Shown: positions 8,208 through 16,647, counted from the first letter of the stretch. The stretch is 35,123 bases of DNA from Nitrospira sp. (GCA_002634385.1 NSJL01000036.1:1-35123); one strand, 5' to 3'. Notes: generated from the letters alone by a model not told the origin. Translations and numbers: made by a program.

Positions 8208-9365
8208 ATGAGGGAGCCGATCAGCGTGATCGGGGCGGGGCCGGCCGGCCTGACTGCGGCCATCGTCCTTGCACGGCACGGATACAGGGTCCGTGTTTAC
8301 GAGAAGGAGCCCGATGTCGGGCACCGTCTGCACGGGGATTTTCAGGGGCTCGAAAACTGGAGCTCCGAGCAGGATGTGGTGGCGCTGCTGAAGGACTGCG
8401 GTATCGAAACGAATTTCTTGTGCGTCCCCTACTCCGGGGGAACGGTCTACGCCCCTGCCTTGCCCCCTCTGCAGGTACAGTCTTCCCGTCCCATTTTCTA
8501 TCTCGTGCAGAGGGGAGCGCTCCGCGGGACTCTTGATGTGGGCCTTAAGGAGCAGGCGCTGTCCACGGGAGTCGAAATCCTCTTCAACAACAGGCCTGAC
8601 CGGTTCAGCGGGCATACCATTTTCGCCACCGGACCGAGGGGAGTGCATGTGCTGGCGGTGGGGATCACTTTTTTGACGGCAAAGGAGAATAGCGCAGTGG
8701 CCCTCTTCGACGACCACCTTGCTCCGAAGGGGTATGCGTACCTTCTGGTTCATGAAGGACGGGGTACCCTGGCCACCGTGCTTTTCAGGGACTATGCAAA
8801 GGGAGACGAGTGCCTGGAAAGGGTGACGAAGTTTCTGGAAGGGATTGCGGGGATCGATATAAGGGATCCAAAGCGCTTCTGCAGTTTCGGAAATTTTTTT
8901 CTTTCCCCCACACGGAAACACCACCATGTTCTCTATGCCGGTGAATCGGCGGGCTTTCAGGATTTTCTCTGGGGGTTCGGTATGCGGTATGCGATCCGGT
9001 CCGGATACCTGGCGGCGAAGAGCTTTATCGAAAATACCGACTACGATGCCCTCTGGAAAGGGGAGTTGAAGCAGTTGCTGGAGACGGCCCTGGTGAACCG
9101 TTACCTCTTCGAGAGAATCGGTCATACGGGATATCGCTTTCTGGCCCGGAAATTCGCGCGGGGGAATCCCTGCGGCTTTCTCAGACGTCAGTATGGGTAC
9201 TCTTTTGCCAAGCAGCTCCTGCTGCCCATCGCACGGATGCGCTTCAAGGAGAATATCGCTTCCCCCGACCTTCTCCACAGAAATTGCCTTTGCGAACAAT
9301 GCAGGGGTATCGGGGGGGATAGAGTCCCGGTGCAGGGCAATCGCATCAAAATGCCCGGCCAATGA
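8208..9365 (+). CDS. FAD-dependent oxidoreductase, geranylgeranyl-reductase-like, C-terminus altered by an element
   Basis: A 385-residue flavoprotein. The dinucleotide-binding motif GAGPAG is at residues 9-14, followed by the acidic ribose-binding residue in 'RVYEKEP'; 'YAGESAGFQDFLWGFGMRYA' has the pattern of the second FAD contact (GD/ESAG...G) in the geranylgeranyl reductase / FixC group. The substrate is unknown, but reduction of isoprenoid chains is the usual role of this group. The C-terminal region has clustered Cys (NCLCEQC). The last codons and the TGA come from a MITE-like insertion starting at 9334. Without it, the frame would run about eight codons further than the present stop region, into a TAG near 9601 in the uninterrupted flank. 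Confidence 0.8.
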   Translation: MREPISVIGAGPAGLTAAIVLARHGYRVRVYEKEPDVGHRLHGDFQGLENWSSEQDVVALLKDCGIETNFLCVPYSGGTVYAPALPPLQVQSSRPIFYLVQRGALRGTLDVGLKEQALSTGVEILFNNRPDRFSGHTIFATGPRGVHVLAVGITFLTAKENSAVALFDDHLAPKGYAYLLVHEGRGTLATVLFRDYAKGDECLERVTKFLEGIAGIDIRDPKRFCSFGNFFLSPTRKHHHVLYAGESAGFQDFLWGFGMRYAIRSGYLAAKSFIENTDYDALWKGELKQLLETALVNRYLFERIGHTGYRFLARKFARGNPCGFLRRQYGYSFAKQLLLPIARMRFKENIASPDLLHRNCLCEQCRGIGGDRVPVQGNRIKMPGQ

Positions 9366-9551
9366 GTATCCCCTTGCGATTGCTCCGCTCCTAATGACAC
9401 GCAGGGTCATTTTAGAAAGAATCCCTGCTGCCCCGGGGATCAGGGGCTCGCAATGACAGAAAAGGTTTTCGCATACTGTCATTGCGAAGGGTCGTATCCT
9501 GAAGCAATCTTGTTGTTTCCCCTTGAATCGCTCTTTTCATGCGTTTGCCCT
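9334..9551. mobile_element. 218-bp MITE-like element with terminal inverted repeats
   Basis: The left end AGGGCAATCGCAT (9334-9346) pairs with the right end ATGCGTTTGCCCT (9539-9551) with one mismatch, and inner arms ATTGCTCCGCTCCTAATGAC and GTCATTGCG...GAAGCAATC are also inverted. The 12-bp word GAGTCCCGGTGC lies directly outside both ends (9322-9333 and 9552-9563), a likely target-site duplication. No transposase is encoded. Part of the element recurs at 763-825 and 1034-1112. It carries the stop codon of the FAD oxidoreductase gene. Nothing else is seen in 9366-9716. Confidence 0.8.
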
Positions 9552-9716
9552 GAGTCCCGGTGCCCCTGCTCTTCACACCCCCCGGTTTTTGTGCTATGGT
9601 TTAGAAAAGGGTTGGCGAGAGCCTGTTCCTTCTCTCAATTTCCCGCGCATTCCCTTCCCCTGCCGTAGTCCCTCTCCCGTCCCTAACCGCAGAAGGCTTA
9701 TAAAAGGAGGTCCAGC

Positions 9717-11072
9717 ATGGACCAGGGACCTGGAGCAGACCGGTCACCGGAGCAGACACTGTCCCCTGTCGATGCCGTGGCCATCATCATAGGGATAGTT
9801 ATCGGAGCGGGTATCTTCAAGACCCCCTCCCTTGTCGCCGCTTTTTCGGGGTCGGAGGGCCTTGCGCTGCTGGTATGGCTGGCAGGGGGGGGCCTCTCCC
9901 TGATCGGGGCCTTGTGTTATGCGGAGCTCACTGCGGCCTATCCGAACGCGGGGGGCGACTACCACTATATCGGCCGCGCCTTCGGTTCGGGTCCTTCCTT
10001 TCTGTTCGCATGGGCACGGATGACCGTCATACAGACCGGCTCCATCGCGATGGTCGCATTTCTGATCGGGGATTACGCGTCCGAGGTTCTCAGGTGGGGA
10101 GAGCACTCCCCTTCCTTTTATGCGGCCGGGGTTGTCACTGCCCTCACTGCCGTCAATATCGCAGGGCTTCGTCAGGGGAAGGTCCTCCAGAATCTGCTGA
10201 CAGCAGGAATCCTCGCCGGTTTGTTTGCGGTCATGTTCTGCGGCGCCCTGCTTTCCCCTCCCGCTCCCCCTGCCGGAGATGCACCGCCTGCTGCTGCGGT
10301 CTCTCCAGGCAAGGCAATGGTTTTTGTCCTTCTGACCTACGGAGGATGGAACGAGGCCGCGTATATCTCCGCCGAAGTGCGTGAAGCGCAGCGCACCATG
10401 GTCAGAATTCTGGTTTCTGCCATAGGGCTCATCACGGTGGTGTATCTGGCGGTGAACTTCGTTTTTCTCAGGGGACTGGGGCTGGGTGCTACCGCGGCAT
10501 CGGAAGCGGTTGCGGCGGATTTTATGCGCCGCGCACTGGGAGAGTGGGGAGCACGCTTTATCAGTCTGCTCATCGCCCTTGCCGCCCTGAGCACCGCCAA
10601 CGCTTCCATTATCACGGGTGCCCGGACCTGTTATGCCCTGGGAAGGGATTTCTCGCTTTTCGGCTTCCTGGGCCGCTGGAGCGGGAGAACAGGGACTCCC
10701 TGTACTGCCCTGCTTGTCCAGGGAGGGCTTGCCCTTGTCCTGATCGGGCTGGGGACGATAACCCGCAACGGGTTTGCCACCATGGTTGAGTATACCGCAC
10801 CGGTGTTCTGGTTTTTTTTCCTGCTGGCGGGGGCCTCCCTGTTTGTCCTGCGCAGAAAGGAGCCCCATGCCGCCCGCCCGTTCCGCGTTCCCCTCTATCC
10901 ATTGACACCCCTGCTGTTCTGTGCCGTATGCGTCTATATGCTCCATGCCAGCATTGTGTATACGGGCTTCGGAGCGCTGGCAGGGATAGGAGTGATGAGT
11001 GCAGGCGTGCCGCTGTTTTTTGCGGCGCACCGGCGTGAAAACCATACGAGGAGAAAGGAGGCGAGTATATGA
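9717..11072 (+). CDS. APC-superfamily amino acid permease
   Basis: A 451-residue inner-membrane transporter with about 12 hydrophobic segments. The first segment carries 'VIGAGIFKTPS', the substrate-binding unwound helix typical of the amino acid-polyamine-organocation superfamily, and 'YAELTAAYPNAGGDYHYIGRAFG' (pattern P-x-A-G-G-x-Y) follows helix 2. The middle motif 'TYGGWNEAAYISAEVREAQR' matches the TM6 region of the LAT/basic permease group. It should import or exchange an amino acid, identity unknown. The start ATG 9717 has a strong AAAAGGAGG site. The stop overlaps the next start (ATGA at 11069-11072), so the pair is translationally coupled. Confidence 0.9.
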   Translation: MDQGPGADRSPEQTLSPVDAVAIIIGIVIGAGIFKTPSLVAAFSGSEGLALLVWLAGGGLSLIGALCYAELTAAYPNAGGDYHYIGRAFGSGPSFLFAWARMTVIQTGSIAMVAFLIGDYASEVLRWGEHSPSFYAAGVVTALTAVNIAGLRQGKVLQNLLTAGILAGLFAVMFCGALLSPPAPPAGDAPPAAAVSPGKAMVFVLLTYGGWNEAAYISAEVREAQRTMVRILVSAIGLITVVYLAVNFVFLRGLGLGATAASEAVAADFMRRALGEWGARFISLLIALAALSTANASIITGARTCYALGRDFSLFGFLGRWSGRTGTPCTALLVQGGLALVLIGLGTITRNGFATMVEYTAPVFWFFFLLAGASLFVLRRKEPHAARPFRVPLYPLTPLLFCAVCVYMLHASIVYTGFGALAGIGVMSAGVPLFFAAHRRENHTRRKEASI

Positions 11073-12040
11073 AAAGGAAACCGTTTCAGCTTCTTTTTGC
11101 GGCGGTGCTGTTGACAGCACTGCTCTCTGTGGCCGCTGTCCATCCCCCTGATGACCGGGGGACGATGCGCAACCTGCTCTACACCGACACGAGCGAACGT
11201 CCCGCCCTCGACGTGCCGTACGTGCCGACCCCCCACGAAGTGGTGGAGGCGATGCTCGGCATCGCGGAGGTGGGGGAGAGGGATGTGCTGTATGACCTCG
11301 GCTGCGGTGACGGACGGATCGTGGTATCCGCTGCGCAGAAGTTCGGGATACGGGGCATCGGAGTGGACCTGGACCCGGAACGGATCAAGGAAAGCAATGA
11401 AAACGCGCGCAATGCCAAGGTAACGGGCAGGGTTCAGTTCTTTCAGAGGGACCTCTTCACAATAGACCTCAGCGGAGCCAGTGTCGTTACCCTGTACCTG
11501 CTCCCCTCCGTCAATCTGAAGCTGCGGCCGAAGCTGTTCCGGGAGCTGCGGCCGGGTACGCGGGTGGTATCCCATGACTTCGATATGGGAAACTGGCAGC
11601 CCGATCGGAAGGTGACCATGGAGAATCACACTATTTATTTCTGGGTCGTTCCCGCCAATGTATCCGGTGTGTGGAGGGGGGATTTCCCGGGGGGAAAGGG
11701 CAAAGGGAAATATACACTGCGTATCCATCAGCAGTTCCAGAAGATCAGCGGGACTCTCGCCGTGGGTGAAGCAAAAGTCCCCCTCTCCAATATGGAGTTG
11801 AAAGGGAATTCCCTGCGCTTCACCATTGCGCAGGGAATTCCGGGAATGTCCGCCCCTGTGGGTTTCGACGGCTTCGTCGAGGGGAACAGTATCCAGGGCA
11901 GGATGGAATCGGGGGACAAAAAGAGGAAATGGACAGCGGTACGGGACGGATCGACAATGGTTCCCCTCGATATTCCCGACGGTCAGATGCAGACAGCGCT
12001 CCGCCGGAACGACGGAATAAAAGCGGGCGGCGGGGAGTGA
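11069..12040 (+). CDS. Signal-anchored SAM-dependent methyltransferase, FAM173-like
   Basis: A 323-residue protein with a hydrophobic N-terminal segment (about residues 6-25) and a class I methyltransferase core. Motif I 'LYDLGCGDGR' is at residues 74-83, the acidic residue after strand 2 is in 'GVDLDPERI', and 'YVPTPHEVVEAML' before the core is typical of the FAM173/ATP-synthase c-subunit lysine methyltransferase group, whose members are membrane-anchored protein lysine methyltransferases. A C-terminal beta-rich region (about 205-300) is extra. If the N-terminus were a cleaved export signal the enzyme would lack SAM, so an N-terminal anchor facing the cytoplasm is more likely. It overlaps the permease gene by 4 bases. 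The substrate is unknown. Confidence 0.75.
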   Translation: MKRKPFQLLFAAVLLTALLSVAAVHPPDDRGTMRNLLYTDTSERPALDVPYVPTPHEVVEAMLGIAEVGERDVLYDLGCGDGRIVVSAAQKFGIRGIGVDLDPERIKESNENARNAKVTGRVQFFQRDLFTIDLSGASVVTLYLLPSVNLKLRPKLFRELRPGTRVVSHDFDMGNWQPDRKVTMENHTIYFWVVPANVSGVWRGDFPGGKGKGKYTLRIHQQFQKISGTLAVGEAKVPLSNMELKGNSLRFTIAQGIPGMSAPVGFDGFVEGNSIQGRMESGDKKRKWTAVRDGSTMVPLDIPDGQMQTALRRNDGIKAGGGE

Positions 12041-12153
12041 TTGCGCTTTCCGTAACTTCCCCGCTATACCCCGTCCTTGCAGAGAGATGCAGAACTACAA
12101 CCGGGAAGGGCCGGATCCCCGGTCCTCCCCGCCCGGCACGGAAAGGAGGTGTC

Positions 12154-12459
12154 ATGCCGAAAGCGAATACGGGGCAGGGGGCTCGCGAGCACAGGATAGG
12201 GAGGGACAGGGAACTGAACCCCCTTGCCCTGGGGGCAAGCCTGGGCAGCATTTGGGGGGCGACTCTTTTCCTCACTACGCTGCTCTCCTCTTTCACCGGA
12301 TACGGGAGGCTGTTCCTCGAAACCATGGCAGTCTCCCTCTATCCCGGCTACACGATCTCCCCTTTGGGAAGTGTTATCGGGATGCTGTATGGTTTTGCGG
12401 ATCTTTTCATCGTGGGATCGGTTACGGGATGGCTCTATAACAAACTGGCTCGTTTCTGA
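12154..12459 (+). CDS. Small membrane protein, phage-holin-like / DUF5676-like
   Basis: A 101-residue protein started at ATG 12154 behind AAAGGAGG. After a polar basic N-terminus, two hydrophobic segments (about residues 32-52 and 70-96) surround the motif 'YPGYTISPLGSVIGMLYGF', and it ends in 'GWLYNKLARF'. This pattern (L-x-W-G ... YPGY-x3-GS-xG ... W-LYN) is shared by short bacterial membrane proteins annotated as bacteriophage holin or DUF5676. No phage genes are nearby, so a lysis role is doubtful. I infer a two-helix inner-membrane protein of unknown function. It lies before another very small membrane protein. Confidence 0.7.
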   Translation: MPKANTGQGAREHRIGRDRELNPLALGASLGSIWGATLFLTTLLSSFTGYGRLFLETMAVSLYPGYTISPLGSVIGMLYGFADLFIVGSVTGWLYNKLARF

Positions 12460-12498
12460 GGGCGAGGGAACGGAAGCCCGGACAAAAGGAGGTTCCTC

Positions 12499-12633
12499 AT
12501 GTCAATTCATGTGTCGTTACAACCGCTGATCGCGTTGATAGCCGGGATACTGATATTGCTCATACCCCGGCTGCTTAATCTTATCGTTGCCGTGTATCTT
12601 ATCGTTATTGGAATTCTGGGCTTAGTGAGATAG
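12499..12633 (+). CDS. 44-residue membrane protein, DUF3096-like
   Basis: A very short gene with a strong site AAAAGGAGG eight bases before ATG 12499. The product is almost one continuous hydrophobic stretch: 'PLIALIAGILILLIPRLLN' followed by 'LIVAVYLIVIGILGLVR'. The pattern of two short helices broken at IPR and ending in G-x-x-G-L is that of the DUF3096 family of small membrane proteins of unknown function. It follows the holin-like gene by 39 bases and is probably co-transcribed. Confidence 0.8.
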   Translation: MSIHVSLQPLIALIAGILILLIPRLLNLIVAVYLIVIGILGLVR

Positions 12634-12674
12634 CACCGGGCTTCCCTGCGCGGAACAACTGTTACGCGAAAAAC

Positions 12675-12696
12675 TGCCGGCCCGGACGGGCCGGCA
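12675..12696 (-). terminator. Perfect 9-bp GC-rich hairpin
   Basis: TGCCGGCCC-GGAC-GGGCCGGCA forms a perfect stem. On the minus strand it is followed by a T5 run, on the plus strand it is not, so as an intrinsic terminator it would act on minus-strand transcription. No minus-strand gene is seen next to it. It may still mark the end of the preceding plus-strand operon. Confidence 0.4.
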
Positions 12697-12903
12697 AAGG
12701 GGAAGAGATGAATCGTATCAGGGAGAGGTGCTCTGTCGCATAGGTGCAGGCACTCCGGTACACCGGAATAACGGCGGCACAAGGAATATATAATGTGGAG
12801 AACCCTGTTGCCCGGGAGGAGATGGCCGTTTTTCTGGGAAGGGCATAAGAGCGGCTCTTTGTACGGAAGAAGGGTTCCTGTCTGACCGCGACCTCCCTTT
12901 CTC

Positions 12904-12932
12904 TTGACATCGTCGTACTCCTCTGCTACTTT
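12904..12932 (+). promoter_or_regulatory. Sigma-70 promoter of the flavoprotein gene
   Basis: A perfect TTGACA (12904-12909) and TACTTT (12927-12932) with a 17-base spacer, 31 bases before the start codon at 12964. The preceding 12697-12903 shows no gene or other signal I can support. Confidence 0.75.
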
Positions 12933-12963
12933 ACGTAATGATACAAATCAGGGAGGAGCGCTC

Positions 12964-13536
12964 ATGAAGATAGTCTGTCTGCTCGGAAGTCCCCACCCTG
13001 CGGGAAACAGCGCTGCTGTGGCGAAACGCTTCCTCGACACCGCTGCGTCCCTTGGGGCGGAAACGGAGACCTTTGTCCTGAATGCCCTGACGTACCGGGG
13101 ATGCCAGGGTTGCTACGCCTGTAAGACCCGGTTGGAGCGGTGCGGCCTTACGGACGACCTTTCCGGGGTGTTGGAGGCGGTCAGGGAGGCCGATACGGTG
13201 GTCCTGGCGACCCCGACGTATTACGGCGACATCTCGAGCCAGCTCAAGGGGTTCATCGATCGTACCTATTCCTACCTGAAGCCGGATTATCTCACGAACA
13301 CGAGCCCGAGCAGGCTTGCGGCCGGGAAAAAGCTTGTTTTCATCATCACCCAGGGTCATCCCGATGAGGCGATGTTTTCCGACATCTTCCCCCGTTATAA
13401 CAATTTCCTGAAGTGGTATGGCTTCCAGAATGGTATTCTTCTTCGTGTCTGCGGGGTTGCCCAGCCGGGCGAGGCGGAGGCCCGCCGGGACGTGATGCTC
13501 CTGGCGGAGGAAACGGCGAGAAAGATCGTGGGATAA
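12964..13536 (+). CDS. Isf-like iron-sulfur flavoprotein / NADPH-dependent FMN reductase family
   Basis: A 190-residue flavodoxin-fold protein. The FMN phosphate loop is 'GSPHPAGNSA' (residues 8-17) and the isoalloxazine contact is 'TPTYYGDIS'. Four cysteines at 47, 50, 53 and 60 form C-x2-C-x2-C-x6-C, which agrees with the compact [4Fe-4S] motif (C-x2-C-x2-C-x4-7-C) of archaeal Isf proteins. It would carry electrons from a ferredoxin or NAD(P)H to an acceptor such as quinones, oxygen or peroxide. The start ATG 12964 has the site GGGAGGAG and its own promoter. The Fe-S cluster is inference from the motif. Confidence 0.85.
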   Translation: MKIVCLLGSPHPAGNSAAVAKRFLDTAASLGAETETFVLNALTYRGCQGCYACKTRLERCGLTDDLSGVLEAVREADTVVLATPTYYGDISSQLKGFIDRTYSYLKPDYLTNTSPSRLAAGKKLVFIITQGHPDEAMFSDIFPRYNNFLKWYGFQNGILLRVCGVAQPGEAEARRDVMLLAEETARKIVG

Positions 13537-13560
13537 GGGTGTGCAGGCCGTGCCGTTCAA

Positions 13561-13584
13561 GAGGGGAATGCAGCATCTCCCCTC
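13561..13584 (+). terminator. Hairpin after the flavoprotein gene
   Basis: Stem GAGGGGA (13561-13567) / TCCCCTC (13578-13584) with a 10-base loop, 25 bases after the stop codon. No U-run follows, so it is only a possible terminator. Confidence 0.3.
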
Positions 13585-13669
13585 CCAAAGACAAACATTC
13601 CCATTTGTCGTATACTTTTTTATATGCGCAGCCGCTGCGTGATGCAGAACCACTAAACAGGAGGAATGC

Positions 13670-14230
13670 ATGAGAAAGGGCATGGTTGTTTTTGCGGTTT
13701 TACTGGTGTTTGGCGCCTCGGCATGGGCTCAGACGGGAACGGATCAGAAGGTGAATGCCCGGGACCAGATGTCCCAGGACCAGATGTCCCGGGGCCAGCA
13801 GATGGATCACGGGAAAATGGGCCACGGCATGATGGGCGGGGGTATGAAATGCGGCATGATGGGCGGCGGCATGAAAGAGGGCATGGGGGGATGCATGATG
13901 TGCCCGCAAATGATGCAGCAGATGATGGGTGGCGGCATGGCCATGATGGATATGATGCATATGATGAAAGATATGATGAGGATACAGGAGCGCATGCTTT
14001 CCGGTGCATCCGATGCGGAAAAGAAGAAGATGCAGCAGGAGCTTTCCTCCATGATGGGCCGGATGGAGAAGATGATGTCCGGGATGCATGAGATGCATCA
14101 CGGCGGCATGATGGGCGGCGACATGAAATGCGGCATGATGGGCGCGCCTTCTGCGGATGTCCCGGAGGCCGGTACGAAGCAGAGTACGCCCCAGAAGGAA
14201 ACCCCCAAAAAAGAAGAGCACAAGCATTAG
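13670..14230 (+). CDS. Exported Met/His-rich protein, possible copper binder
   Basis: A 186-residue protein with a signal peptide ending at 'SAWA' (about residue 20). The mature part is dominated by methionine: 42 of all residues are Met (about 23 percent), mostly as MMGGGM, GMKCGMM and MMDMMHMM blocks, together with 8 His and 4 Cys, and it ends in a Lys/Glu/Pro-rich tail with HKH. Met- and His-rich exported proteins often bind Cu(I) or silver in the periplasm, so metal binding is a fair inference, but the sequence is low complexity and gives no family. The middle part (about 70-135) could form a helix. ATG 13670 follows ACAGGAGGA. Neighbours give no metal context. Confidence 0.8.
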   Translation: MRKGMVVFAVLLVFGASAWAQTGTDQKVNARDQMSQDQMSRGQQMDHGKMGHGMMGGGMKCGMMGGGMKEGMGGCMMCPQMMQQMMGGGMAMMDMMHMMKDMMRIQERMLSGASDAEKKKMQQELSSMMGRMEKMMSGMHEMHHGGMMGGDMKCGMMGAPSADVPEAGTKQSTPQKETPKKEEHKH

Positions 14231-14289
14231 GGGGAAGAAGCGATTCTCTTCCCCGGCGATAACCGGAAACTCAATGAAAAAGGGGATTT

Positions 14290-16524
14290 ATGCCGATATA
14301 TGAGGACCTGATTGACGAGTTGTCCGGACTGTGCGGAATCGTCCCGGAATACTGGGACGTGTTCGGCATCCGTCATGTTGCCTCCCAGGAGACCAAGAGG
14401 GCTATTCTCCGTGCGATGGGGATGAACATCGATTCTGCGGAGGGGGTAGCGGAAGAGATCAGGAAGGTCCGGGGAAGGCCGTGGAATAATTTCCTGGATC
14501 CGGTAAAGGTCATCTCCGTGCATGATCAGCCCTTTTTTCTTTCGGTCTTTATTCCCGTACCGGAGGGGGAGGAGGGAAGGCTGTCCCTCTCCTGGTCCGT
14601 GGAGGATGAGCAGGGAAAACGGTTCGAGTACCTGCTCACCGGAGATGCAGTCGTCGTATCGGGACAGAAATGGGTGGACGGTATTCGCTATATCGAGGTG
14701 CGCTTGCAGGACACCGGCACGCGGGATATCGGATATTACTTCATCAATGTCCTGTGCCGGCACCCCGATGCGGTATTCCCCGACGGAAAAAACTTCATGC
14801 GGAAGGCGTCGCGGGTGATTATTGCCCCTGACAGGTGCTATCTCCCTCCGGATCTGGAGACGGGGAGAACCTGGGGACTTTCCGTCAATCTCTACGCCGT
14901 CCGCTCCTCACGGAACTGGGGTGTCGGTGATTTCACTGACCTGAAGGATATCCTCGGCACCATTTCCGGTCTGGGGGGCGGTTTCGTGGGTATCAACCCT
15001 CTTCATGCCATACCGAATAAAGCGCCATACGGAATCAGCCCGTACTCCCCCATCAGCAGACTCTATAAGAACTTTATCTACCTCGACATGGACAGCATCC
15101 CCGATGTGGCTGAATCGGAAGAAGCGCAGAAAGTGATGCAATCCGAGATCTTCCACCGGCAGATAGAGGAGGTGAGGAGGAGTCCCTGCATCGAGTACAA
15201 GAAAATAGCCTTCCTGAAGAAAACGATTCTCCAGTTCGCCTTTGAGCATTTCTGTGATAACCATTACCGGAAGAGCACGGAACGGGGCGAGGATTTCAGA
15301 AGGTATGTGCGGGAAGAAAGCGTCACTCTTGAATCGTATGCCCTTTTCGTCGCCCTGTGGGAGTATATGAATGCTACCAGGAAAGTGTACATATGGCAGG
15401 ACTGGGATAGTGAGTACTTCGATCCGGAGGGCAGTGCGGTCCGGGAGTTCAGGGATTCCCATGAGGAGGACGTGCTTTTCTACAAGTACCTTCAATGGCT
15501 CATCGAGGTGCAGCACCGGGAGGCGGCGGAAGGGGCGTCCCGCTCCGGAATGCCCGTCGGGATCTATCATGACCTCGCCATCGGTTCCATAGGCGGCGGG
15601 AGCAATGCCTGGAGCTATCAGGGCCTCATCGCCGGGAGCATCGATGTGGGGGCCCCCCCCGATGACTTCAATATCACCGGACAGAACTGGAACTTTCCAC
15701 CCATGGTGCCCGAAAGGCTGCGGGAGACGGGGTATGAGTTCTTCACCGATATCATCCGGAGAAATATGAAGCACAACGGGGCGCTGCGCATCGACCATGC
15801 CCTCGGAATGTTCCGGCTCTTCTGGATCCCCTGCGGGATGCCCGCCGTGGAGGGGGCTTACGTGATCTACCCGGTGGAGGACCTGCTGCGCATCATCGCG
15901 CTGGAAAGCGTACGGAACAAGACCATGGTCATTGCCGAGGATCTCGGTACCGTGGGAGAGAATGTCCATGATACTCTCTTCCGTTTCCGGATGCATTCCT
16001 ACCGGCTGCTCTACTTCGGGAGGAACTATCCCGACCCCTCCTTTACCCGTCCCGAGCACTACCCGGAGACCGCCCTCTGCACCGTCACGACCCATGACCT
16101 TCCGACGCTCTACGGGTACTGGATCGGACGGGACCTTGAGTCGAAGAAACTGCTGAGCCTGTTCCGGGACGAGGAACAGTGGCAGAGGTTCGTAAGGGAC
16201 AGGGAGCGGGATAAGGGGCTTCTGCTGGAAGCGCTGAAGTCAAAGGGCATCCTTCCCCCCGGATATCCGGCGGACCCTTCCCAAATCCCGTCCATGACCG
16301 AAGAGCTGTGCCTCGCCATCTACGAGTATCTTGCCCGCACCCCCTGCAAGCTCACCGCGGTGAGCCTGGATGATCTCATCGGTACCCTGGACCAGCAGAA
16401 CATGCCCGGCACCACCTCCGAGTGCCCCAACTGGGTGCAGAAGACCCCGCTTCTCCTCGATTCCCTTCCGGGGGACAGCCGCTTTGTCTCCATGGCGGAG
16501 ATGTTCCGGCGAAACGGACGGTGA
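14290..16524 (+). CDS. malQ: 4-alpha-glucanotransferase (amylomaltase, GH77)
   Basis: A 744-residue cytoplasmic enzyme that transfers alpha-1,4-glucan segments between malto-oligosaccharides, freeing glucose. An N-terminal non-catalytic region of about 190 residues, as in the longer MalQ class, is followed by the barrel: 'GLSVNLYAVRSSRNWGVGDF', 'GISPYSPISR', 'GAPPDDFNITGQNW'. The nucleophile is Asp502 in 'LRIDHALG' and the acid/base is Glu550 in 'IAEDLGT', with 'TTHDLPTLYGYW' near the end of the barrel. Length is normal for the long form. The ribosome site is AGGGGA before ATG 14290. It sits alone between the Met-rich gene and the first Pho box, with no other glycogen genes here. Confidence 0.92.
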   Translation: MPIYEDLIDELSGLCGIVPEYWDVFGIRHVASQETKRAILRAMGMNIDSAEGVAEEIRKVRGRPWNNFLDPVKVISVHDQPFFLSVFIPVPEGEEGRLSLSWSVEDEQGKRFEYLLTGDAVVVSGQKWVDGIRYIEVRLQDTGTRDIGYYFINVLCRHPDAVFPDGKNFMRKASRVIIAPDRCYLPPDLETGRTWGLSVNLYAVRSSRNWGVGDFTDLKDILGTISGLGGGFVGINPLHAIPNKAPYGISPYSPISRLYKNFIYLDMDSIPDVAESEEAQKVMQSEIFHRQIEEVRRSPCIEYKKIAFLKKTILQFAFEHFCDNHYRKSTERGEDFRRYVREESVTLESYALFVALWEYMNATRKVYIWQDWDSEYFDPEGSAVREFRDSHEEDVLFYKYLQWLIEVQHREAAEGASRSGMPVGIYHDLAIGSIGGGSNAWSYQGLIAGSIDVGAPPDDFNITGQNWNFPPMVPERLRETGYEFFTDIIRRNMKHNGALRIDHALGMFRLFWIPCGMPAVEGAYVIYPVEDLLRIIALESVRNKTMVIAEDLGTVGENVHDTLFRFRMHSYRLLYFGRNYPDPSFTRPEHYPETALCTVTTHDLPTLYGYWIGRDLESKKLLSLFRDEEQWQRFVRDRERDKGLLLEALKSKGILPPGYPADPSQIPSMTEELCLAIYEYLARTPCKLTAVSLDDLIGTLDQQNMPGTTSECPNWVQKTPLLLDSLPGDSRFVSMAEMFRRNGR

Positions 16525-16565
16525 CGGCACCTCTCTCCTTTTGCGACGGGGGAAAATTTACCGAA

Positions 16566-16611
16566 ACGTCACCCTCCTGTCATATTCCTGTAACCTCCGG
16601 AAGGGTATCCT
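16566..16611 (+). promoter_or_regulatory. Pho-box promoter (three half-sites) before small Cys protein A
   Basis: Half-sites ACGTCAC (16566-16572), CTGTCAT (16577-16583) and CTGTAAC (16588-16594) repeat every 11 bases, and the -10-like TATCCT (16606-16611) starts 11 bases after the last one. This is the architecture of PhoB-activated promoters, where the box replaces the -35. It should drive the small Cys gene, the EAL-GGDEF gene and perhaps the GH1 gene. Confidence 0.8.
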
Positions 16612-16647
16612 ACCGGAAAGATCCATTCAGGATACAAAGGAGGCTTT

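Noticed and set aside
7083..9482. 799-codon open frame on the minus strand
   Set aside because: Covers the complements of the histidine kinase and FAD oxidoreductase genes and a repeat; composition is that of a shadow frame.
12154..12459. Prophage lysis module (holin-like gene)
   Set aside because: No endolysin, phage structural or integrase gene lies nearby, and the family occurs as ordinary small membrane proteins.
12662..12910. 82-codon minus-strand frame ending at the 9-bp hairpin
   Set aside because: The hairpin with a T-run on that strand made it attractive, but the product has no recognisable features and no ribosome site is seen.
13670..14230. CRISPR-like or tandem DNA repeat in the Met-rich gene
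   Set aside because: The repeats come from Met/Gly codon runs in an intact frame with a signal peptide; there are no regular spacers.
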